Shown here one piece after another: positions 21,101-30,721 of a stretch of DNA of 64,000 nt. Made by a program: the position numbers and the translations under genes. Under the pieces are notes generated by a model. It was not told where the DNA came from. It saw only the letters and a list, made by a program, of their open reading frames with translations, and did not search any database. Positions within the stretch are counted from its first letter, which is position 1. Every line of letters begins with the position of its first letter. The stretch lies in contig JARBJD010000280.1 in the NCBI GenBank assembly GCA_033064195.1, positions 1 to 64,000 on the forward strand. The letters run 5' to 3'. Source of the DNA: Blattamonas nauphoetae. Its lineage: Eukaryota > Preaxostyla > Oxymonadida.

Positions 21101-24100
21101 CACAACACGGAACGAACTGTGCGTGCTTGTGTTCAATTCTGGGATCAACGAACTCTCAACGGGTGGATGAGGAACAGTGATTGAGATTCCATCGTTCACG
21201 AAGAACACACTCCCATCCAATCCACACAGCGTGTATGTCGATCCATATTCAAGAACAGACGAGCTTTCTGAGAAGCCAACCAGAAATGTTGTTTCCCATT
21301 TCCCATCTGAACCAGAAACGATTGCAGTCTCGGACATCCATTTCGAATTCCCTCCACAAACTCCAATCTTTCCCATCCCACTCTTCAATTCTCGCCCAGA
21401 CAAAGAAACAATCATCTTCGTCTTCTTTCCATCCAGCACATACGACACTCCTTCAATTCGGCTCGGCTCGTCATCAATTGTGATTGTGAGGTCTTCATAA
21501 GGATGCGCTGATGTCTCCCCTTTCGTCTTGAATCCACTCACTGAGTATGTCTTCCCATATTCCAGCTCCACTGATTCAGACTGCGAATACAGAATCGCTG
21601 ATCCTTCCCACAATTCAGAAGAGCTGTTGAATGTCATTTCAATCGTTTTCTTGACATTGTTTGAATCACTCAGCTCAATCTCGTATTCCTTCGTTGCATC
21701 CAAAACTTGGCCAGTGATCTGAATCAAAGCATTCTTCTTTGCTTCATCGGAGTCACATTCCATCGTCAGAAGACGAGTTGGCTCAACAATCGTTGTGAAT
21801 GTCAGCCCATCCTCGAAGAGAATTGGTAACGTGGCAGAGTCAGTCACTCCAGTCACTTCGTATGTTGTGTCGTAGTCCAGTTGCACTTCGGACGATGTTG
21901 TCGAGAAGAGCACAGCTGATCCAGTTCCACTTTCAGCTGTCGTGAACCTCACATCAACTGTCAATTGAGTGTTGCTTGTCTTGTCCTTCACTTTCAATGC
22001 GAGTGTGTATGTCTCATCGGGTGTCATCTTCCTTCCTGTCACTGAAAGTGTCGCTTTCTTCTCCTTGTCTGTCGATCCAGTGCAGTCAATTTGTGTCAGA
22101 CGAGCTGGTTCGAGAGGTGTCGTCAGCGTGATGTGTTCAGTGTCATAGAGAAGAGTGTCATCTCCTCGTTTGAACCCATCCACGGTGTATGTCAACCCAA
22201 ACTCCAGCTGTCCCTCGAGTTCATCTGCAACTGTCTTTACAGGGAACAGAACTGATGTGTGAGAAGCCAGGAGTCCATTCGCGTTGGTTTTCAATTTGAG
22301 AGACTTCGTGTGAGAGAGCACTTCATCAGTGGCGGTTGACTTCAGAACAATCCAATACTCAGTCAACGATTTCAAGCCCAGCGATTCGAATGTGACAGTG
22401 ATCGTTTTCTTCTTCGCGTCGGAGAATGTTCCATCACACGAGAGATTCACAAGCCGTTCTGGCAAGATGGGAGTGGAGAACGAGCAGGCATCAGTCTCGA
22501 TGATGGTTGGGATGTCTCCAGTCTTCATCCAATCCACTGAATAGCTGTGGCCATATTTCAAATCTGCATCCTCAGTCGGATAGAGCGAGAGAGTGAAGGA
22601 GTGTGTTGGCTGTGAAGTGGCGAAGAACGACAAAGGAACCACATGAACAGAATTCGAAGACGAGTCAAGAGGTGTACCTTTCAGTTCGAGTGTGTATTTC
22701 GCTCCGTCTGTCAGTGCGAGAGATGAGAGAGTGAGAGTCGTCGAGTTCAGTCCGACTGCATTGATGGACTCAACTTTCACCAATCGTGGCGGCTCTGGAG
22801 TCATTTCGATCGAGTTTGCTTCGAAGAACAGCTCAGTTGTGCTGCCTCCTTTCTGCAACGAGCTCACTGAATATGTCTTTCCATATTCCAGCTGAGCTGA
22901 ACTTGACGGATACAACAACGCTGACCCTTCCCACAATTCTGAAGAGCTGTTGAATGTCATGGTAGCAGTGTGCTTCAGAGTCCCGGAAATGCTCAGTCCA
23001 ACTTTGTATGTCGATGTTGTCTCCAATGCTCGTCCAGAAATCTGAATCAAAGCATTCTTCTTCGCTTTATCGAATCCACATTCCATCGTCACAAGACGAG
23101 TTGGCTCAGCCATCGTTGTGAATGAAAGGTCTCCCAAACACAACACTTTCCCCTCACCTTGCTTCATTCCGACAATCTCATATCGAGTGTTGTATGACAT
23201 GTTCACCTTCGTTGGTGTTTCTGTGTCGAACAGGATTCCTCCAAACTGTCCTTTTGACGAACTGAACACAACATCAATCGTCACTGTCGCTGTTTCATTC
23301 ACTGACAGTGACACTTTGTAAGATCCATCAAGATCCACTCCTTCCAGGTCGATGCTCACTGTCTTCTTTTTTTCGTCATACACTGGTGTTTTGAGAGTTG
23401 AGAGGTAAGGGATCCTGGGAATGTCGATTTCAATAGCATAAGGCACGGTGATGGGGTTGGTTGACTGAGTTTTGGATTGAGCACTGACGACTGTGTATGT
23501 TTTCGCGAATTCCAACTTCGGCGAGTTTCCAGCCAGAGGGACAGTCAGCACTTCGGATGTCGCCTGGTTCGGTGTGAATGTAAAGTCGAGGACTACACTT
23601 TCAGAGAGTGTGACAGAGAGGGTGCCAGACGGGATGCTCCGACCAGAAATCGTGATCAATGCATTCTCCTTGTTTGTGTCCAGAGAACAGGAGGCGGAGA
23701 GGACGAAGCTCCCGACAAACGACGACTTGATCACTTTATACGCGGTGAGGGGTGTTTGAACATGGCCACTATCGCCAAGCGAAACAGAACACTTGCTTTC
23801 GATCGAATTGTCGAGTGAGAAAGAAAGAACTCGTCCAATGTTCGGTGCCTGAGCGCTTGTTGGATTTCTTGATCCACCAGAATTGTCGATCAGCACCAGA
23901 ACTGTTCCTGTGATGGCTGTGCTCATCTTCAGAGTGAATTCGGCTGTGTTCGAATCAATGACTGTTCCCACACACGAAACAAGTGTGACAGTCGTTGGAC
24001 TCGGAAGATAATCATTTGAGACTGCACTAGTATTCAAATACAGTCGAGGAGAGGCAGATGTTGACGTGCATCCAACCATCGTCTCTGATGAGATCAAACC

Positions 24101-25708
24101 AGTAAACGACAACAACATGATGTCATTGCCAGGCCGTTGTTTGACCGAGTTTCCCCGAAAATTGACAAAATTGAGCTGAATAGATTGTGCAGCGGTCATG
24201 TAGAGAGCGCCTCCGCTGAGATTGTCATATGAGGAGGTAGCTGTTGTCTTGCAGTTCTCGAAGAGACAATTTGTGATCGAGGATGATGTCGAGGCAGGGT
24301 CCCATTTCTCGAAGAAGACGCTCCCTCCCATCATGTATGATTGCGAGTTGAGGAAGACACAGTCGACTAAGGTCGTCGAGAGTGCCCGGTAGAGAAAGAT
24401 TGACCCACCGCTTTTTGAACTTGAGCAGTCAACGAACGACGACGACCTTGCGATGAAAACGTCTCCATCCCATTCTTGGAAGGCGACTGCTCCACCTCCA
24501 GGGCATGAATCGGTGCTCTTGCATGTCTTGAACGAGCATTCTTCGACGATGAGGGAAACTTGTTTGCGGCAACAGATCGCACCGCCAGTTTGCTCTGATG
24601 TGGAGCAGTCTTTGAATGTGCACAGTTTGAAGAAAGGCGTCTGTACTGTCTGAATTTGTTGGGTTTTGATGTGTTGGCCGAGATTGGTTGGGGTGTCGGT
24701 CAAGCACGATATGAACGACGTGTTCAGACTCAGAAGACTTCCCATCGCATTCATGTCAACACACGCTGTTCCATAAAGATGGTTCGTGCTCAAATGAACA
24801 CCGCTGTCAGTCACACGCTGAGACAACTCCATCCTTTCCAGTTCTCCTTCCCACACAATCCAATTCGAAGGATTGCTCGTCGTATTCACAATTTCACTTT
24901 TCGACAGCAGCGACGACACCTTCCAAGGCTGATCTGCTTGCTTTCCGACATCTTTTGTTTTGCTTGTCCATCCTCCAAAACCAATCAGAGGGCCAGTCCC
25001 AAAAGTCAGGCAAGAATCCCTGATCCAAAGATCAGACGCTGAGATCGACATTTCTTCAACAAATTGCGATTCTTCAAGATTCATCCACGGTTTTCCACGG
25101 TTTGCTGGTTGCTGTGATTGGCGAGACAATTCAACAAGAGGCACCAGGGATGTGAGGGAAGACGAAATGTGACGACATTTCGAGACATGCAGAGAACTCC
25201 CAACATATTGCGACTGTCCATCAAGCATTCCTCCCAACATCACAAACGGAGAGTTCGCACCGTTCGAGTGAATCTCACTGTTCGAAACTGTCAAACACGA
25301 TGACGAGACTGTCGCAACTCGTTCATCCCATTCGTCGCACATCAAAGATAAGCATGCTAAGCTGACTGTCGAGTTTCGGATCTTGAAGAGCGTGGGCAGT
25401 CCTGCAGTGTCTGAATCATCATTTTGGACATCACTTGCGGAGTTGGTCGCATCTGTTGATGGTCTCGAAAACTGGATTTGAGTGTTGAGCCCTTCAAGAC
25501 TTAGTGTGACAGAGTTGAGAGAGGAACTATGGGTTGTCAAAATGCCCTTTGGAAGACGAATAACCTCATTGGCCATCGTATTCGATTGAACAAAACTTCG
25601 TGAATACTCATCCAGGAAAGGATTCAATGACTGGTGATTTCCTTCTTGCTTTGCCTGTGTCAGCACGATTGTGATGATGTGGAAAAGCAGACAAGTTAGT
25701 GAAGCCAT
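18140..25708 (-). CDS. Giant surface protein: beta-helix, about 11 beta-sandwich repeats, TM, pseudokinase
   Basis: One exon encodes 2,522 residues. I start at MASLTCLLFHIITIVLTQA (25708), a clear signal peptide, rather than 11 codons upstream. The N-terminal part (to about residue 600) has a right-handed beta-helix pattern (SGGSIFLY, MGGSVFFE, SGGALYM with FxNCKT turns). About eleven repeats of roughly 100-120 residues follow, each with xEPxRLxxxxC at its start and LEYGKTYSVxG near its end. A second pectin-lyase-like part follows (VDGRTGETSRFCG ... PCSSVEVAW). A membrane span is WWIPVVVVVCVLLLVLIVIV plus an RRRRR stop-transfer. The cytosolic domain keeps kinase C-lobe marks (RWSAPE, FRLGLVLWEIETGQVPF, CLSFRPDDRPSL), but I see no VAIK lysine, HRD or DFG, so it is a pseudokinase. 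It is probably a surface receptor or adhesin. Confidence 0.9.
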   Translation of the reverse strand: MASLTCLLFHIITIVLTQAKQEGNHQSLNPFLDEYSRSFVQSNTMANEVIRLPKGILTTHSSSLNSVTLSLEGLNTQIQFSRPSTDATNSASDVQNDDSDTAGLPTLFKIRNSTVSLACLSLMCDEWDERVATVSSSCLTVSNSEIHSNGANSPFVMLGGMLDGQSQYVGSSLHVSKCRHISSSLTSLVPLVELSRQSQQPANRGKPWMNLEESQFVEEMSISASDLWIRDSCLTFGTGPLIGFGGWTSKTKDVGKQADQPWKVSSLLSKSEIVNTTSNPSNWIVWEGELERMELSQRVTDSGVHLSTNHLYGTACVDMNAMGSLLSLNTSFISCLTDTPTNLGQHIKTQQIQTVQTPFFKLCTFKDCSTSEQTGGAICCRKQVSLIVEECSFKTCKSTDSCPGGGAVAFQEWDGDVFIARSSSFVDCSSSKSGGSIFLYRALSTTLVDCVFLNSQSYMMGGSVFFEKWDPASTSSSITNCLFENCKTTATSSYDNLSGGALYMTAAQSIQLNFVNFRGNSVKQRPGNDIMLLSFTGLISSETMVGCTSTSASPRLYLNTSAVSNDYLPSPTTVTLVSCVGTVIDSNTAEFTLKMSTAITGTVLVLIDNSGGSRNPTSAQAPNIGRVLSFSLDNSIESKCSVSLGDSGHVQTPLTAYKVIKSSFVGSFVLSASCSLDTNKENALITISGRSIPSGTLSVTLSESVVLDFTFTPNQATSEVLTVPLAGNSPKLEFAKTYTVVSAQSKTQSTNPITVPYAIEIDIPRIPYLSTLKTPVYDEKKKTVSIDLEGVDLDGSYKVSLSVNETATVTIDVVFSSSKGQFGGILFDTETPTKVNMSYNTRYEIVGMKQGEGKVLCLGDLSFTTMAEPTRLVTMECGFDKAKKNALIQISGRALETTSTYKVGLSISGTLKHTATMTFNSSSELWEGSALLYPSSSAQLEYGKTYSVSSLQKGGSTTELFFEANSIEMTPEPPRLVKVESINAVGLNSTTLTLSSLALTDGAKYTLELKGTPLDSSSNSVHVVPLSFFATSQPTHSFTLSLYPTEDADLKYGHSYSVDWMKTGDIPTIIETDACSFSTPILPERLVNLSCDGTFSDAKKKTITVTFESLGLKSLTEYWIVLKSTATDEVLSHTKSLKLKTNANGLLASHTSVLFPVKTVADELEGQLEFGLTYTVDGFKRGDDTLLYDTEHITLTTPLEPARLTQIDCTGSTDKEKKATLSVTGRKMTPDETYTLALKVKDKTSNTQLTVDVRFTTAESGTGSAVLFSTTSSEVQLDYDTTYEVTGVTDSATLPILFEDGLTFTTIVEPTRLLTMECDSDEAKKNALIQITGQVLDATKEYEIELSDSNNVKKTIEMTFNSSSELWEGSAILYSQSESVELEYGKTYSVSGFKTKGETSAHPYEDLTITIDDEPSRIEGVSYVLDGKKTKMIVSLSGRELKSGMGKIGVCGGNSKWMSETAIVSGSDGKWETTFLVGFSESSSVLEYGSTYTLCGLDGSVFFVNDGISITVPHPPVESSLIPELNTSTHSSFRVVLSGSHLPASGSFTASFSESGGTFVISLSESSEWRSDWIIVSTTSAFKFNKTYTLTSLIDSSSGTADHLLCSGVTLKTPLGPTLTGVGGVSLTGALLDCVSIVVNVARIVADTFVASVIDVDDASKVPIPLSISFSSCDATEGVMTHSVSWESALQYGHRYEIASMSSSNMEVSIPSQRVFDVPVLSSFGNVLLTHNSINTFIRLHLSGNGFIGKYTVTLTSGFSFVITAESETSAVSDELAIGWSDSLAFDTPFAIQSIVSTIPDSVILITNALTFTTPKKPDPLVLHVDGRTGETSRFCGELSRPCSSVEVAWEIVCAIGVWMPTVGIVHSATLGCPIQISNGMVALLSNLGNVEPTLRIPLSACESVESGMIVVSSSTLEIRDVDIVIDSLSPSFVLLFASNSNLTLKEGSFVGPQSSPSSNNDLSDEICSWTSGILQLDNCDTSIIFTVLANLSFGAVNMKNGFLKVESSSFHDNSPNLPSFASLRRNIICSDDGLIEIGSLNGGDGTGDDRSAWIAGESCILSGKESITSSSFFVPSLIPKSCTSLFTSKTKTFAITIVGSTLIPCGLRLEVFEKLKDGREGQPRSFELNVNSTTSFSENEIVLSLSESSLPTFSKSLEWRGRLVFGNAVHTSDWFVIQANSSDRFAQAMKDNMKWWIPVVVVVCVLLLVLIVIVCIRRRRRGNGGDEKQQPLSEMDEQIEVKIDEDGFGGMVGDGSTQPIGELVTGMDQSFGPPTKEGQASRGGNDADVSQSGIPVIGTGDGVAETRTLQKYETLYDRLHTTDREVNKKGMMESIVCGLQNAARMNSTSQLSACLTSHWVLIDPSERTWVQLKSPSLQMPGEDQHGLPNQTSIVSKAREEAEESKRWSAPETVNKETDVDEKKVLVFRLGLVLWEIETGQVPFREHDAVNAQRQIGTGIVPKMENIENSELVDLLTRCLSFRPDDRPSLDDVKKSLLEVFGEGKKNGLPKNAVDAHVKIDK

Positions 25709-25741
25709 TTGAAGTGTGTGGCTCACAAGCTGAGATACCAA

Positions 25742-26189
25742 AGTATGGAGAGATCAAATTGAACCACCTAAATATGATTTACAAAGATCCACTTGTAGAC
25801 TGAAAAGAACTATACTCCCACAAAATTCTCATTTTCCGTTGTGTGACAACCTGACTGGATCTTCTCATGGACTTTTTTCCTCATTCTCATTTTTTCGTAT
25901 TTCCGCTTGAACCTTTCCCTCTGGGATATTCGTGTTCTTGTGAATCGTCGATGCTAGTCATTTTCTGATTCCAGATGAAAATCAGCGAAATCCTCAGCTG
26001 AACTAAAGACAGTGCTCTCACCAGAATGATATATCAGACAATGATCAGCCACGCATCCAGTCCAGGTCTTTGAAGGAGAACGGGACGAGGGTGACCAACA
26101 ACAAAAGATTCTTTCAACATTTCCACTTGGCCACCCACGCATCCAATCCGAAGCTATGGACGGGAAGAGGAACGGAAGGAGTAGTTCTT
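25742..26189. other. Intergenic, no gene seen
   Basis: AT-rich near 25750-25900 (the upstream side of the giant gene, likely its promoter), then DNA without a supported frame. It leads into the truncated ABC transporter relic. Confidence 0.4.
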
Positions 26190-26975
26190 TGAGGTGAACG
26201 ACGACATGTCCGTGCCGTTCATGCTGTTCCGGGAGGGCCAGAAGTGGGCGTCGCTGTATGCGTCAGTGATCTCGTCTCTGCTGTCCTGCGGGGTGATGCT
26301 CATTGGATGGTTCTTCATGGACGTGTCGAAGCTGTCAGTTGCGATCATGTCGTGCATGACGTTTTCGAATCTGGGTCTGCAGCTGATCCAACAAACAGTG
26401 GATCTGGAATCGAAGATGACGTCGTTCGAGCGAGTTGACTTCTATTCGACGAAGCTGCCTCAGGAAGCATCGACGCACGAAGTGGAAGTGCCTGAAGAAT
26501 GGCCAGCGAAGGGAGACATCCGATTTGAAGACGTGAAGTACAAATACCGTCCTGGTCTGCCGTTCGTGCTGAAGGGGGTGAACTTCGACATCACGGGAGG
26601 GGAGACGATTGGGGTGTGTGGGCGAACAGGCGCAGGGAAGTCGTCGCTTCTGTTAGTTCTGTTCCGACTTGTTGAGCTGGACCCGAAGCTGGCGCCGAAG
26701 ATGATTGACATGAAGACAGGATTCCCAGTTGATGCGGACTCGAACGAAGAGCCGAACAGCGGGCGTATTCTGATTGATGGAGTGGACATCTCGAAAGTGG
26801 ACATCCACCGTGTGCGAAGCTCGGTGGCGATCATCCCGCAAGACCCGACGCTGTTCACAGGAACGATTCGATACAACCTGGACTTGGGAGTGAAGGCATC
26901 GGACGACCGGATTTGGGAATGTTGGAGATGATTGAGATGCGAGAGATTGTGGCGGGTCTTCCGCTTGGGATCCAC
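26190..26975 (+). pseudogene. ABCC-type transporter relic: end of TMD2 and first half of NBD2
   Basis: The frame reads NDDMSVPFMLFREGQKWAS with membrane helices (ASVISSLLSCGVMLIGWFF), a linker, then an ABCC second nucleotide-binding domain: FEDVKYKYRPGLPFVLKGV, Walker A GRTGAGKSS, Q-loop IIPQDPTLFTGTIRYNLD. The upstream transporter (first TMD, NBD1 and most of TMD2) is missing. A one-base deletion relative to the copy at 60.6 kb shifts the frame at about 26919, just after DDRIWE. Homology stops at LPLG (about 26971), where sequence typical of the 3' flank of the gene family begins. Signature, Walker B and H-loop are absent here but present in the relic at 60308-60690. Confidence 0.8.
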
Positions 26976-26988
26976 AGACGACCAAGCT

Positions 26989-29179
26989 TCACCAGCGTGT
27001 ACCCGAATTGAAAGTCTGCTGAAGTCGGAATTGTCTGGCAACAATTCGAATGTTTGGATCGGTGTCCACCTCGATCCCCACAACTCGCAGTTCGAAGCTG
27101 TCGTCCCACCCTTCTTCTCTCAAAAGCACTTCTCGCCTCTTCTGTCGCTCTGGCTTGTCTCGTCTCCATTCTTGTGTTCTGTTCCACATGCTCCAGAGGA
27201 TAATCTTAAAATTCTCTTCGTTCTCCATCTCGACCATCGTTTGTATTTCCCATTTCTCAAGTTCTGACACAAAATCGGCATCATGTTCGTCGGATCGAAG
27301 TTCCATATTTTTGATATGATTGTAGATCCAACAGAGGCGTTTCTCGAATACAGTTTTATCTTTATCATTCAGAATGAGTTTGTCCGAATTGTGGAACATG
27401 AAGATGATGAATGTTTTGGCTGGCTCAAACACAGAAACACGATTGTGACGATATTGTTCGAATCGTGCTCCGTCATCGTCTCCAATCGGAAATAACATGA
27501 TGGAGAGGAATCTGGTGAGACGATAAAGAGTTTCTGACTCGGAGAGAGAAATTGAAACAAAATCGACTTTTTCAAAAATCTTCCCAACAAGATCGACCGA
27601 AATGAACTTTTCATCCATCGATGGAAACGAATGAACGATGTTTGTGATGGCCATGAGGGTGTTTCGCCTAATATCTTTGTGGTCGAGTTTGAGAGAGTTG
27701 AGAATGAGGTCAGGGAAGGATGGATCGTCTAGGACGATTGATTGGAAGGATGATTTGTAAGGATCTACGATTTGGAAGGTCAAATTGACGAAGAAATACC
27801 ATCCAGAGCGCACAAACTCTTCACACCAATCTCGAAGGATTGTCAGAGAAAATGTCATTTGGGTGTCAACTCCAGAAACCAATGGAGTGGTTGGAGAAGA
27901 GTCGGAGGGAAGAGAAGCGATGAGAGTGTCGATGTTCGAAATGTCTGTGAGAATCGTCGGGAGAGCTTCCTTCATAAAGAGAATAAATTCCCTGATGATA
28001 TCGGAATCAACCTGAAATGACGATAAAAAATGATGGAAAGAGTCAAAACACACTTCGATGGGTGGAGTTGCTCTCAAAAGAAGAATTGGGAGGAGGAACG
28101 AATAATAACAGAACTGAAGAGAACGAGTAACTCGGTATGGATCATCTTTTGTGATCTGGATCCATTTTAGGAGGTGTGAGGAATCGGCTGGGAGATTCTG
28201 TTGGAATTCGGAGAAAACGATTCGGAGTTTCTTTGTCAGAGCAGCCAGGAATGGGAGACCAGAATATTGTTGTTGTGGGGAAGAGGATGGGAAGATGGGT
28301 GAGGGGAGATGTGTTAGAGCAGGTGGATCTCGGTCGGCGAGGCAGTAAATCGCTCCGAGAGATTTGGAGGCGATTCTGAGATGGGGAAAGAGAGAAATCC
28401 GAGCCAAAGTGGTGAGAACTGCAGGTGGAGGCGATGATTCCCCGATTTTGTTGAATGTGGAAAAGATGAAGTCTTTGTGTCGGAGAACAAGCGAGTCGAC
28501 GATTTCAGGTTCGAAGAAGAGTGATTCCATGCAAGAACAACACTGAAAACAAATCAAGAAGAAGAAAGAATGAAACACACTGATTCCAATGCAGCACACG
28601 AAGACCAATCTCCAAATTCCCTGATCACGAAAGAAGCAATTTCAGACGAAAGCGAAGAGCGAACGAACGACGGCGATTTCGAATCTGAAAGATAGCGAGA
28701 ACGAAAGAAATGAAGAAATGAAGACATCCATCATCACAACCAAGAAAACCACAAACAAAGAATCGAAACCAATTTCATCAGTTCAGCCTGAAATCAAAGC
28801 CACAATCAACAATCAACAAAACAGAAAACGAGACCACAAGTCCAGATGAGTGAGGGACACAACACAATGGAGACAGAAATCGACACCAATCATCGAAACT
28901 GTCATCCGACCCACTTTCTGAGACACATCCAAACAATCCAAAACAAATCGATAAAGAAAACAGGAATACACACCTGAAGCCACTTTCTGCAACTCTCGAA
29001 GTGTGTCAACAATAATATCTTCATCATCACATTGCAATACTTCGAGAAGCGAGGAGATATTTGACTGACAATGAGGAAGATGAAGAACGAAAACGACAAA
29101 CTAGATTCCAACTAGTTAGAGTGTTCACAGTACTCGGATAGAGATTCCCAGGTAAAATCCGATGATCCGTGACCCTCAT
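26989..29179 (-). CDS. Lineage-specific helical family, copy A (seven exons)
   Basis: Exons on the minus strand: 29179-29102, 29064-28974, 28917-28835, 28787-28757, 28684-28581, 28542-28054, 28011-26989; all joins keep frame and use GT...AG. The product is about 632 residues. Exons 2-6 have the same lengths as in copies B, D and E. Exon 2 encodes the conserved QCDDEDIIVDTLRELQKV. The main part is all-helical and ARM/HEAT-like in feel (inference), and the C-terminus carries LLREEGWDDSFELRVVGIEVD. No known domain is recognised. Exon 1 is odd: after GNLYPS...WNL it matches other copies, but the first codons, including the ATG (MRVTDHRIL), come from the foldback element that begins at about 29150. 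Expression from this start is uncertain. Confidence 0.75.
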
Positions 29180-29640
29180 CAGAGTATGGGTAGAGTGACT
29201 TTGCCTAATTTGAATCAAACTGAGTTTAATAAAATGGTAGAGGTGCGAAAAATGTATAGAAGTCGTATCTTTCCAAGTTGATCCACACTTCACTCCGATC
29301 CTTTATCCCGTCGCTTTTTCACAATGTCTGGTCGTCTTCACAGCCCCCCGCTCAAGAGCAGGGGGGCTGTGAAGACTATTAGTGAATTCTCAAAAGAAAC
29401 ATGGGAATAAAGGATCTTTGTGAAGTGTCGAAACAAATAAAGGTCCTTGATCTCGGCACAATGGTGACATCCCGGAAACAAACAGTCTCGAAATTCTAAT
29501 TAACACCAAAGATTTTGGTATAGAAGATAGACGACAATGAAGATGTGACGATCAAGTCATTTGGAAAATTGGTCATTCGATCAGAACCCTTAAACCGAGG
29601 AGGGTCACGGATCATCGGATCTTGCCCAATAAAGTATGGG
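29150..29640. repeat. Foldback/MITE-like element in the first exon of copy A
   Basis: Inverted repeats of 21 bp containing GATGATCCGTGACCCTC lie at 29157-29177 and, reverse-complemented, at 29600-29620. A second imperfect inverted pair (CCACACTTCACTCCGATCC near 29282; its complement near 29411-29437) nests inside, and the centre is the very strong hairpin at 29334-29376. The left end abuts codons conserved in other family copies, so the insertion point lies in exon 1 of copy A. No coding capacity, so it is non-autonomous. Confidence 0.75.
29334..29376. repeat. Perfect 16-bp hairpin with nested 4-bp stem
   Basis: GTCTTCACAGCCCCCC pairs perfectly with GGGGGGCTGTGAAGAC; inside, GCTC-AA-GAGC adds four more pairs with one bulged A. 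It sits at the centre of the foldback element. A rho-type terminator is not expected in a eukaryote, so a structural role in the element is the better reading. Confidence 0.9.
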
Positions 29641-29803
29641 TGTCCTGGATGTGTCATCGCCACTTTGTGACTATTCGATATCGAAATAAGTTTTTTCCAT
29701 ATGTCGACTTCAGGATGAAGATTACTGTTTTGAGAATCTTCACAAAAAGACTGACAAAAAGTTGTCTGATTAGAGAAGTGTGGAGAAGGTGATTTACGCA
29801 ACA
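29641..29803. other. Short spacer after the foldback element
   Basis: No gene is seen between the element and the 3' end of the PB1 gene. Confidence 0.4.
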
Positions 29804-30628
29804 CTATTCATCCTTGCTGTGGAGGAGTTGGGGGTCGGGAACCTGCACGGGAGGAGGAGTCTGACTCGGTGCCTGCTTTGTCATCGCCTGGAAGAACTGC
29901 ATGAAGTTCGCTCCGAACTGCTGGAACGGCCCCCAATTCTCCATCCCGCCTGGCGTGGCCAGAGGAGGTTGGGGAACAGGCGGGTATTGCGAGAGGCACG
30001 GGGCAGCCTGATCGGTCTGGAGCGGAGTGGATGTGTCGCCTTGCGCGCCTTCCTTCTGTGCAGCTGACGTCTGGTCTTCGTGTGGCTTTGTCTTGTTCAA
30101 GATGTATTTGAAGGGGAACCAGAGGTGCAGTCCCATGGCGACGATGACGAGAGTGAGGAACTCTTTGATTGCGCCGAACGTCGACTCGAGCTGTGTCCGA
30201 ACTGCTTCCTTGTCGAACCGAGCTGCGATTCGAAGAGGGAACGGCATCCCAAATGGGAACTGGCGTTGGGTGAATTCAAACGGGTGTTCAGGATCAGCAC
30301 AGAAATGACGGCCAAATCTTCGGCGTCGGCAGCAGAACATGGCGTGATGCGGTCCTTTCTGATATTTCGGAGAAACTGAGAGTTTGATGGTGCTTCCGAG
30401 TTGGGCTGTTTCGAAGGCTGTATGAACATCAGCGTCGTTGGCAACGGTGATGGTGTCTCCCTCGTTGTCGGTGTATGTGACAGACAGTGGAGACGCAGGG
30501 TGGATGTTGAACAAAGTGTGAATTTGTCCGAGCAAGGCTTCCATGGATGGGACCTGGTTCATTTCCATCCGACGAGTGTCATTCGTCACTGTGTACGAGA
30601 TTTTCAGAGTTTGAACGTATGAGGACAT
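29804..30628 (-). CDS. PB1-domain protein with a hydrophobic segment and Pro/Gln-rich tail
   Basis: The 274-residue protein starts MSSYVQTLKISYTV (an upstream in-frame ATG at 30721 would add 31 residues). Residues 1-85 form a PB1 domain: a basic first strand and the acidic OPCA-type motif YTDNEGDTITVANDADVHTAF, so it can bind partners by PB1-PB1 contacts. A Cys/Arg-rich patch (FCCRRRRFGRHF) follows. After that come a probable membrane or membrane-associated helix (FLTLVIVAMGLHLWFPF) and a Pro/Gln-rich disordered tail. PB1 domains occur in scaffold proteins such as TFG and p62, but this domain order matches neither. Single exon; the closest gene to the foldback element. Confidence 0.75.
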   Translation of the reverse strand: MSSYVQTLKISYTVTNDTRRMEMNQVPSMEALLGQIHTLFNIHPASPLSVTYTDNEGDTITVANDADVHTAFETAQLGSTIKLSVSPKYQKGPHHAMFCCRRRRFGRHFCADPEHPFEFTQRQFPFGMPFPLRIAARFDKEAVRTQLESTFGAIKEFLTLVIVAMGLHLWFPFKYILNKTKPHEDQTSAAQKEGAQGDTSTPLQTDQAAPCLSQYPPVPQPPLATPGGMENWGPFQQFGANFMQFFQAMTKQAPSQTPPPVQVPDPQLLHSKDE

Positions 30629-30721
30629 GGTGTCTTGATGTTTGATTTGTGTTGGCCCATTGCTGATATCAATTTGTTCGAGGATGCTCGATCTCTCTCC
30701 TGGTGGCGTTTGAAATATCAA

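Noticed and set aside
29334-29376. Rho-independent transcription terminator
   Set aside because: The stem is strong, but there is no T-run after it, the genome is eukaryotic, and the hairpin is the centre of a foldback element.
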